DNA from: JBMYRH01 sp049602155 | Lineage (GTDB): Bacteria; Myxococcota_A; UBA9042; PHBI01; JBMYRH01 | Reading direction: 5' to 3' | Assembly (NCBI GenBank): GCA_049602155.1 | Contig: JBMYRH010000041.1 | Span: 1-39,511, forward strand | Length of the DNA: 39,511 nucleotides | Part shown: in pieces, positions 9,801 through 15,622 of the stretch | How positions within the stretch are numbered: the stretch's first letter is position 1 | How the letters are laid out: each line of letters starts with the position of its first letter | Notes under the pieces: generated by a model | Seen by the model: the letters and a program-made list of their open reading frames with translations, nothing else | Told to the model about the DNA's origin: nothing | Databases searched by the model: none | Made by a program: the position numbers and the translations under genes

Positions 9801-12307
9801 CAGATCTCCATCAGCGGCGTGACCGCATCACAGACCATCTGGCCCGCGCCGTCACAGGTCGCCGTCCCAGCGCAGGAGCCGAACGCATTGTCAGCCGTGC
9901 ACGTCTCCGTCGGCACCGCGTTGTCGATGGCGCCGTCGCAGTTGTCGTCAACGTTATTGCAGATCTCCACCATGGGCTGCGCGGCGTCGCAGACCAGGGC
10001 GCCATCCGTGCACGTCTGGATGCCATCACAGGTCCCGGCGTCATTGCTCACCGAGCACGGCTCGGGGGCGATGCCCTCATCTGTGGCGCCGTCACAGTTG
10101 TCGTCGACGCCGTTGCAGAGTTCGACCCCGGAGGTGCCATCGTCGTTGCACACCGGGACCGTGCCATTGCAGACCCACTGACCGTCGGCGCAGTCGTCGA
10201 CGTCTTCACCGTCGCACGGTGTCCCGAGCAGCGGGAACGCCTCGTCAGTGGCGCCGTCACAGTCGTCGTCTTGGGTGTTGCAGACCTCCTCGACCGACGC
10301 AGGGTCGTCTTGGCAGACGACCGTCCCGTTGTCGCAGATGAAGGTGCCATCGGTGCAGGCGTCCGCGTCGGCGCCGTCACACGGTGTGCCGAGCATCTCG
10401 AAGCCCTCGTCGACCTCGCCGTCACAGTCCTCGTCGCCACCACCGCAGAGCTCGGAGACCGACTCAGGGGCGTCGTTGCACACCAGCGCGACACCATCAC
10501 AGGTCCACACGCCATCCGAGCAGCTGTCGGCGTCCCCGCCGTCGCAGGTCTCGCCCTTGAGCAAGAAGGACTCATCGATGAGCCCGTCGCAGTCGTCGTC
10601 GGCCTCGTTACACAGCTCGGCGCCGGTCTCGTCGTCGTCATTGCACTCGACGTTGAGCCCCGAGGGGCCGCAGACGAACTGACCGTCCTCGCAGTCGTCG
10701 GGGTCGTTGCCGTCACAGGACTCGAACTTGCCCTCGTAGCCCTCGTCGATCATGCCATCGCAGTCGTCGTCGCTGTCGTTGCAGAGCTCTGGGAGGGTCG
10801 CGGGATCGTCATTGCAGATGAGCGCGATGCCATCGCAGATCCACATGCCATCCGAGCAGAAGTCGCCATCCTCGCCGTCACATACCGTGCCCTTGAGGGC
10901 GAAGTTCTCGTCGATGGCGCCGTCGCAGTCGTCATCACCGTTGTCGCAGACCTCGACGTTGTCGTCCGAGGTGTCCGAGCAGCTCAGCATGCCGTCGCCA
11001 CAGATCCAGTTGCCCTCCTCACATTCATCGGAGTCCGGGCCGTCACAGGGTGTCCCTAGGTCGGCGAAGTCCTCATCGACCTTGCCGTCACAGTCGTCAT
11101 CCTCACCATTGCAGACTTCGGGGTGCTCTTCGGTGCCGTCGATACACGCGAGCTCGCCGTTGGCGCAGGTCAAGGTGCCATCGCTGCACTCATCGGCGTC
11201 CGAGCCGTCGCAGGCGCTGCCGACCTCTGCCACATCCTCGTCAATTGACTCATCGCAGTCGTCGTCGACGCCGTTGCAGGTCTCGACCAAGCCAGGGGGA
11301 TCCACACATACCGGCACACCGTCCTCACAGATGACCGTGCCGTCCTGACACAAGTCCGGGTCGTCGCCGTCGCAGGGCAGCCCCACATCGACCATCGCCT
11401 CGTCGATCGTCCCGTCGCAGTCATCGTCGACGCCGTTGCAGGTCTCGGGGGCCGGGTCCATGGCTGAGCAGTCCGTGAGCCCCTCTTCGCTGCACATCCG
11501 CTCGCCGTCACAGGTCCCGTGCGCGTTCGTCACGTAGCAGTCGGTCTTCGCTTGAGACTCGACCGAGAGGTCTGAGCAGCTGCAGGTGTCCGTGATGGGC
11601 TGGCACGCCATGGTCTCGGGATCATCAGCGAGCGGCGAGCACGCCGCGTCCGATGGGCAGTCGCTGTCGACCGCACAGGGGGTGACGCAGAAGTGGCCAA
11701 GGCTTGGCCAGAGCTCGACGCAGCGCGCTTGGGAGTTCTCCATCAGTGGCGGCGCACAGTCGGCTGACTCGGCGCACGGGCGACAGTAGTGGACGTGGTC
11801 GTAGAGGCATAAGAAGACCGGGTCTCCCGAGGACTGCGTCACCTGCTGACAGCTGAAGCCGGCGGGGCAGTCAGCCGAGCAGGTCTTGGTGCACATCAAG
11901 CCGTCGTCGCCCTGGACGCACCATCCGGAGTTGCAGTCGAGGGACTCTTCACAGGGGGCGCCGAAGCAGCCAGGGCAGGGCCCGCCCGTGGCGTCGTCCT
12001 CCGGGCTGACGCTGTCGGTCAACTCGGTGGTGTCCGTCAGCGCCCCGCTGTCAGGGTCACTCTGGGTGTCTTGGGGGCTGCTCGTGTCAGGTGTCGTCGC
12101 GTCTTGGCCTGTGACCGGCTCGCCACCGATGGGGCTCACGTCGCTCGCCGTGCCTTGCGAATCGGCAACCAGGCCTTGGTCTTCGTTGGCGCCGGGGTCG
12201 TCCCCCAAGCGGGGCGTCTCGAGCCCTGAGCCTGTGCAAGCCGCTGCGATCAGGCCGACGGACAAGGTGACGGAGAAGAGACCAAGTAGCGTATTGATTC
12301 GCGTCAT
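6860..12307 (-). CDS. Giant Cys-rich surface lipoprotein: 14 MopE-type repeats + 13 thrombospondin-like repeats
   Basis: ATG at 12307 is chosen over 12355 because GGAGGG sits just upstream and the next 24 residues form a lipoprotein signal (GLIAAAC, Cys24). The protein has 1815 residues. An acidic Asp/Thr/Ser-rich linker and a Cys-rich segment (C.GCFGAPCEESLDC) come first. At about 287-1017 there are 14 copies of CNG.DDDCDG.IDE, the putative metal-binding motif of MopE proteins, with D-x-D-x-D-G-like acidic loops. At about 1096-1759 there are 13 copies of a 52-residue unit, ETQ.V.CG.CG...Q.R.R.C...C.W.....W.....C...G.C..G, which resembles thrombospondin type 1. The last copy is degenerate and a Cys-rich tail (GCLFCK) ends the protein. 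Likely an adhesin or metal-binding surface fibre; this is inference. It faces a ChaN-like lipoprotein gene across a 153-bp divergent region. Confidence 0.85.
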   Translation of the reverse strand: MTRINTLLGLFSVTLSVGLIAAACTGSGLETPRLGDDPGANEDQGLVADSQGTASDVSPIGGEPVTGQDATTPDTSSPQDTQSDPDSGALTDTTELTDSVSPEDDATGGPCPGCFGAPCEESLDCNSGWCVQGDDGLMCTKTCSADCPAGFSCQQVTQSSGDPVFLCLYDHVHYCRPCAESADCAPPLMENSQARCVELWPSLGHFCVTPCAVDSDCPSDAACSPLADDPETMACQPITDTCSCSDLSVESQAKTDCYVTNAHGTCDGERMCSEEGLTDCSAMDPAPETCNGVDDDCDGTIDEAMVDVGLPCDGDDPDLCQDGTVICEDGVPVCVDPPGLVETCNGVDDDCDESIDEDVAEVGSACDGSDADECSDGTLTCANGELACIDGTEEHPEVCNGEDDDCDGKVDEDFADLGTPCDGPDSDECEEGNWICGDGMLSCSDTSDDNVEVCDNGDDDCDGAIDENFALKGTVCDGEDGDFCSDGMWICDGIALICNDDPATLPELCNDSDDDCDGMIDEGYEGKFESCDGNDPDDCEDGQFVCGPSGLNVECNDDDETGAELCNEADDDCDGLIDESFLLKGETCDGGDADSCSDGVWTCDGVALVCNDAPESVSELCGGGDEDCDGEVDEGFEMLGTPCDGADADACTDGTFICDNGTVVCQDDPASVEEVCNTQDDDCDGATDEAFPLLGTPCDGEDVDDCADGQWVCNGTVPVCNDDGTSGVELCNGVDDNCDGATDEGIAPEPCSVSNDAGTCDGIQTCTDGALVCDAAQPMVEICNNVDDNCDGAIDNAVPTETCTADNAFGSCAGTATCDGAGQMVCDAVTPLMEICNNVDDNCDGETDNGVATEGCANTNAFGTCTGTATCDGAGQMVCDAAVPLEEICNGADDNCDGVADDGWDLLGEPCDGDDDDKCSDGTTVCAEDGGYGCTDDAASTAELCDGADNDCDGSLDEAFPTLGDACDGDDADECADGVVVCDGDTAVRCTDDAASTAEECNGVDDNCDGVIDEGCCGAIGEVCCTTGEVCQAPFTCDAGTCACEPKASEGCVDGDAWWLDCHGEPSSLKEGCGSCGCVGGTCNTVDPPICIPDQEDVETQDIACGLCGTQTQTRTRNCTQGCDWPEWGPWQNTGACTDQGVCAPDAVDGDTQTIPCGNCGEQSQSRERSCTDTCQWAAWPEWQNEGECLNSGVCAAGEMDSETQVVDCGFCGTKTQKRTRMCADGCGWAAWGEWVDEGVCQNPGICEPGSGESQTQDIGCGNCGTQSQKRDRSCNSACGWGEYGGWYDVGACGGSGECSPDALDSETRFVDCGNCGTKQQQRDRTCTGTCGWGAFGDWYDVGGCIGSGVCSPGDGDSESQEVGCGFCGSQSQTRDRTCTDSCQWGSYGSWYDVDGCDGSGSCNPGTENSETQTIGCGACGSQLQQRDQQCNASCGWGAYGDWYNVGGCSDSGVCTPGASESETRTVACGNCGSQAQQRDRTCTAGCGWGAFGGWYNIGSCSGQGSCSPGSVNSETQGVGCGLCGSKSQQRDQTCNASCGWDGFGGWYDTTTCGGQGSCTPGQVNTESQSVGCGNCGSKTQQRSQTCNGSCGWGGFSGWSDVTSCGGQGSCSPGATNSETQSVGCGNCGSKTQQRDQTCNGSCGWGSFGGWYDTGGCGGEGSCAVGAVDVESQMLPCGNCGFQAQTRQRTCSGSCGWGSFSGWSNVGSCSESGECSPGAVETQTQEAPCTSACGSGFEQQSRNRTCSGSCGWGGWSAWLSIKGCNGPGQICTPGEFEEGMNPDCPPFSQLNIGVCSNDGCSWEPEYCEDGCLFCK
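7030..9025 (-). repeat. 13 tandem thrombospondin-like coding repeats (about 156 bp each)
   Basis: About 2 kb of tandem DNA repeats with a period near 156 bp encode the 52-residue Cys/Trp/Gln/Arg modules. The middle units (about 7.2-8.5 kb) are most alike. Length variation by recombination is plausible, and misassembly is a risk here. Confidence 0.85.
9256..11445 (-). repeat. 14 MopE-type coding repeats
   Basis: This is a tandem array encoding CN(G/N)xDD(D/N)CDGxxDE modules spaced by roughly 45-60 codons. It is more diverged than the thrombospondin-like array. In MopE of Methylococcus a related protein binds copper; metal binding here is only inferred. Confidence 0.85.
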
Positions 12308-12460
12308 ATCGTTGCCCTCCAAGGGACGTACGAAGCCGTCCTCAGGATCCGTCAATCACAGCTGCGCCGTCAACCGGCCATATAAAGAACGTGCGCGCCA
12401 GATGTAACGGCGGCGGTCTCACCGGTTGAGGCGGCGCCCCTTTCGGGCTATGCAGAGCGT
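12308..12460. promoter_or_regulatory. Divergent intergenic region
   Basis: This 153-bp space lies between two divergent lipoprotein genes and must carry both promoters. It holds a TATAAAG-like patch around 12380 and a pair of inverted 7-mers, CAACCGG (about 12369) and CCGGTTG (about 12421). No consensus -35/-10 pair stands out. Confidence 0.4.
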
Positions 12461-13384
12461 ATGAATACCAAGACCCAAATGCATCTTGTGTTGATTGGAC
12501 TGCTCGCCTTTATGGCGTCTGCCTGCGCGACGACAGGGGCGGTGCGCGACGGGGCGACGCCACCACCGCACCCGCTGCTGGGCTTGAAGGTGCAGGTGAG
12601 CGATCTCAAGGTGATGACGCCCTCCGAGGTGACCACCGCGCTCTCCGAGGCGCGCTACCTCTTGCTCGGCGAGCAGCACGACAACCCCGCCCACCATCGC
12701 GTCCAGGCCCGCATCGTCGCAGAGCAAGCTGGGGCAGACACCCACGTCGTCTTCGAGATGCTCGATGACCCCGAGACCGCCGAGCGCGTGAACCGCGGTG
12801 AGGACATCTCTGGGGACTGGGACAAGAGCGGGTGGCCTCCCTTTGAGACCTATGCCCCCATCTTCGAGGCGCTCAAGGCGACCGGGGCCTCTGCCCAGGC
12901 GGGTAACCCGTGCCCTGGGACTGTGAAGTCGGTCGTCCGAGGGCGCCTCGAGGCCCTCGACACCGAGGAGCGCGATCGCCTTGGCTTGGGGAAGACGCTC
13001 ACCGAGGCTGAGCTCAAGGCCATGCACACCGAGATGGTCCAGGCGCACTGCGGTCATGCGCACCCAGGTATCGACGGGATGGTCGACGCGCAGCGCTTCA
13101 AGGACGCGACGATGGCGCAGGCGCTCCGAGACGCCCCGGCTAGGGCGATCCTCATCGCCGGTCGCGGTCACACCCGAGGCGACCGCGGGGTGCCGCGCTT
13201 CCTCGCGACCAAGGGCGCGCTCTCCATCGCCTTGCTCGGGGTCGAGCCGGGCAAACGCCACGCCAAGGACTACCTCGACAGGGCCCCGGGCGCCGACCTG
13301 CTCTGGTTCACGACCAACGTGCCGGCGGTCGACCACTGCGCGGCCTTCCGGGCGCACATGAAGCGGTCTGCGCCGCCGAAGTGA
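12461..13384 (+). CDS. ChaN-like (haem-binding uptake, Tiki-fold) lipoprotein
   Basis: The 307-residue protein has a lipoprotein signal (LAFMASAC, Cys22). The body matches the ChaN/cofactor haem-binding family: LLLGEQHDNPAHHRVQA near the start, HVVFEML, a helical insert (YAPIFEALKATG), a Cys/His-rich patch (VQAHCGHAHPGIDGMVDAQRFKDATMAQAL) and the late ILIAGRGHTRGDRGVP motif. The GEQHD and GxGHxRxDxG motifs are typical of the family. Family members bind haem or are metal-dependent Tiki-type proteases. An envelope haem/iron role is likely but unproven. No strong RBS is visible. It is divergent from the giant repeat protein and has no downstream partner. Confidence 0.8.
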   Translation: MNTKTQMHLVLIGLLAFMASACATTGAVRDGATPPPHPLLGLKVQVSDLKVMTPSEVTTALSEARYLLLGEQHDNPAHHRVQARIVAEQAGADTHVVFEMLDDPETAERVNRGEDISGDWDKSGWPPFETYAPIFEALKATGASAQAGNPCPGTVKSVVRGRLEALDTEERDRLGLGKTLTEAELKAMHTEMVQAHCGHAHPGIDGMVDAQRFKDATMAQALRDAPARAILIAGRGHTRGDRGVPRFLATKGALSIALLGVEPGKRHAKDYLDRAPGADLLWFTTNVPAVDHCAAFRAHMKRSAPPK

Positions 13385-13805
13385 ACCTCGGTGGAGAGGG
13401 GAGGGGGGCTACCCAAAGACGGGAGGGCGTCTACCGGCTGCTCAAGGGCGCTGTGCAGGACCGTTCGGCTTGATGAGGCACGATGTGGAGGGGCATGGGC
13501 CGCTGCCCCGCCTTCATCGCACCCCACACATCGAGTGGTCCTCGTCGCGAGGGCGATGATGTGCCCTCGACTCAGGGGTGGTGGCGTCTCCGGTCCGTCA
13601 TCTTCAAGACCCGGAGGGGCACCAGGATCGCTGCGTCTTGGTCCCCGATGGTCGGCGCAATGCTCCCTGGTCCTCTCGTGACATGGGCTGGGGCCCGGTT
13701 CAGTACCCCAATGCTCTCAGGTCTTTGCATGACCTTGGGGTGGGATCCGCTCTCGGTGGCCCTGGGTCGGGACCTTGCCTTTTTAGGGGCGGGACCTTTT
13801 GGGGT
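13385..13805. other. Non-coding or decayed stretch
   Basis: No convincing gene was found in these 421 bp. Short open frames exist on both strands, but they lack an RBS, recognisable motifs and a consistent start. The segment GGGACCTTGCCTTTTTAGGGGC near 13770 and a similar GGGACC repeat near 13792 are the only local repeats noticed. Confidence 0.5.
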
Positions 13806-14420
13806 TCACGACCGAAACAGTGTGAACTGGCCGGACTCCTCCACGATGATGTTCTTCGGTGTCATCGAGAAGCTGGTCTCCCCTCGGGAGTAAGCCTCCA
13901 ACTGGGCTTCAATCCATGACGCCAAGATCTCTGGCGTGATGTTCAGCCAGGCCAGCTCTTTGGCGGCCCTCTGCACGCTCTCCCTCGCCCGCTCCTGCGC
14001 CGCGTCGAGGTCCTCACTGAGACCCGCGGCGGCGATGTCCGCTGCGTCCTCGCGGTATCGCAGCATCAGCACATCCAGAGGGCTCGCGTCGATGGGGAGC
14101 ATCCGAGGCGGGCGTCGGTTCAACACCTTGCAGGTGCAGGCCAGGGTGTCGAAGCGAATGCGCGCGTCGTCCAGCCGGATGCTCACCTCACCTGACTTCG
14201 GTAGCACCTTGGCCAGCCCCGCCACAAAGTCGCCCGAGATGCTCACGGTCTTCGCCACCGGGCTGTCGATGACCAGGCTCTCCGTCGCCCCTCCCCACTG
14301 CAGGATCAGCGCGTCGGCGCTGAATTCAAAGATGGCGTCCCCGGCCGTCTTGCCCACGAGCCTCGCCATCCGGGTCAGCGCAGCCCTCAGGCTCGCCGCG
14401 TCGACTGTGATTTCGTCCAT
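13806..14420 (-). CDS. Hypothetical protein with a sliding-clamp-like N-terminal half
   Basis: ATG 14420 (MDEITVDAASLRAAL) is preceded by AGGGAG at good spacing and is preferred over longer starts; 204 residues. Residues 1-100 have the strand/helix pattern of one sliding-clamp domain: V..ASLRAAL..MARLV, a hydrophobic strand ending in ADALILQW, SISGDFVAGLAKVLPKSGEVSIRLDDARIRF. That is about one third of a DnaN subunit. The rest is helical (ITPEILASWIEAQLEAYSRGE) with a beta-like tail ending FTLFRS. I see no clamp-loader or peptide-binding signature, so the resemblance is weak and the function unknown. It stands alone, and a 23-bp inverted-repeat arm lies 28 bp upstream of its start. Confidence 0.6.
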   Translation of the reverse strand: MDEITVDAASLRAALTRMARLVGKTAGDAIFEFSADALILQWGGATESLVIDSPVAKTVSISGDFVAGLAKVLPKSGEVSIRLDDARIRFDTLACTCKVLNRRPPRMLPIDASPLDVLMLRYREDAADIAAAGLSEDLDAAQERARESVQRAAKELAWLNITPEILASWIEAQLEAYSRGETSFSMTPKNIIVEESGQFTLFRS

Positions 14421-14447
14421 ATCGCTCTCCCTTGATGGCATCCTAGC

Positions 14448-15153
14448 GGAGCCCCCGTCCCAGAGACAGGGGGGAGCCGTCCCGGAGGGGAGCACCCCGG
14501 CCAGAGGGGGTGCAGCGGCGATCGGTCGGCTGCGGGCTTGCACTAGTACAGCCGGAACCTATGGATGGCCCCCAGGCACGCCGGGGGGTGTCCGGGGTCA
14601 AATGACCCGTCCGGAACCATGATTTCAAGGTCTTGCGCAACGCGCCGTCTGTGATGTCCCTGGTTTTTCACCACTCGACGTCATGTGGTTCCCGCCCATG
14701 GGGGGGCTTTGGGAGATGGGTGTGGCGCAGGCCTTGCTGGAGGGCGTCACGCCGCCTTGAGTAGGCTCAGAGTTCGTCCGCGAGTGGGGGGAAACACCGA
14801 ACGGCGAGGGTGATCTCTGTGCCACTGAGTCGGAACTCGGGTCGGGGATGGGCCTTGCGCGTCTTCAGGGACCTGTATCGGCGCGCGCTGGAGCTGTGGC
14901 GCAAACACCCACACCCGGTCGTGTTCCCTTACGGGACCTTCAAGATGAGGAACCATCCGGGCGTCCTCATCGCGGCCCCGCCGCCTCAGGCCTTCGCTGC
15001 CTAGAGCCCGGAACCCTTCACCCCTAACGCACACAAGCTCGAAGAGGCCTCGATTAGCAGGCGACATTACCCTTGCGCCCGAGACCCCTGCCCCACAACG
15101 CCTCAATCAACCCAATCGAAACCCCCTGCACCTGTCTCTGGGACGGGGGCTCC
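14448..15153. repeat. Perfect 23-bp inverted repeat pair, 660 bp apart
   Basis: The bases at 14448-14470 (starting GGAGCCCCCGTCCCAGAGAC) are the exact reverse complement of 15131-15153 (starting CCTGTCTCTGGGACGGGGGC). The interval contains the fragment at 14810-15004. The arms could be ends of a degenerate insertion sequence or two copies of a dispersed palindromic repeat. No flanking target duplication was found. Confidence 0.8.
14810..15004 (+). pseudogene. Possible gene fragment, unknown family
   Basis: A 64-codon frame has a coherent C-terminal segment (LRVFRDLYRRALELWRKHP, then VFPYGTFKMRNHPGV). It has no clear RBS. The same spacing of Y/R/A/L/W and FP residues recurs in the minus strand fragment near 15.45 kb, which argues that both are remnants of real proteins. 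It may derive from a transposon-associated protein; I cannot name the family. Confidence 0.3.
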
Positions 15154-15171
15154 CGGGGACGGGGGCTCCCG
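15140..15171 (+). repeat. 16-bp tandem direct repeat
   Basis: GGGACGGGGGCTCCCG occurs twice head to tail (15140-15155 and 15156-15171). It overlaps the right arm of the 23-bp inverted repeat. Confidence 0.85.
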
Positions 15172-15422
15172 AAAATGTACCCAAAGCCAGATGGTCCAAG
15201 CCTCCGTCGAGAGCGTCAAGCTTCGCAGGCGGAGGCAGACGTCCCGACCCAGCAGACGAAACTCCCCGACCCAGGGACGTAGTCTGAGCGTGATCTCAAC
15301 GGCGTAAAGCCCTGCTGAAGGACCATCGCTGGCCAGACCTCCCCCACGCCCCCAAGGCTGGGAGCCACATCACGCCGGGTTGTCCCAGGGGTGGATGAGG
15401 AAGGGACGGCGCCGCACGGTCA

Positions 15423-15540
15423 CTAGGTCGCCTCAGGGAAGCGGATCGGCCCCGTCCGCTCTAACCACCGCTCAAGCGCAGCGCGATAGGCGTCACGAGA
15501 GCGCCGTAGCTCGCCGCGGCTCGACTGTACCAAATCCGTA
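15423..15540 (-). pseudogene. Possible gene fragment, unknown family
   Basis: The minus-strand frame encodes ELRRSRDAYRAALERWLERT followed by GPIRFPEAT. This mirrors the + strand fragment at 14810-15004 in the positions of Y, R, A-L, W and FP. There is no credible start codon with RBS. It lies just downstream of the GH92 gene in the same orientation. Confidence 0.25.
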
Positions 15541-15622
15541 CCAAACGCCTCGGCGCTCAGGCATTCCACCCGGTCACTAGGGCCAGTCGGTGAGGGCTGT
15601 TGTACCAAGGTTGTGCGGCGCT

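Larger units (their letters stand above)
14421..15622. other. 1.2-kb gene-poor region with repeats and coding scraps
   Basis: No complete gene was recognised. The region holds the two arms of a 23-bp inverted repeat, a 16-bp tandem repeat, and two short frames whose ends look alike: a + strand frame at about 14810-15004 (FRDLYRRALELWRKHPHPVVFPYGT) and a minus strand frame at about 15423-15540 (SRDAYRAALERWLERTGPIRFPEAT). Both look like fragments of one unidentified family. A decayed mobile element is the simplest reading but is unproven. Confidence 0.45.

Noticed and set aside
7030..11445. Periodic repeats as a possible CRISPR array
   Set aside because: The period is about 150 bp, the units are protein-coding in one frame and the units vary in a codon-wise manner.
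13483..13893. 136-codon + strand frame
   Set aside because: Overlaps the end of the clamp-like gene on the other strand, no recognisable motif, no RBS.
14448..15153. Calling a complete insertion sequence from the 23-bp inverted repeats
   Set aside because: No intact transposase and no target-site duplication were found; reported only as a repeat pair.
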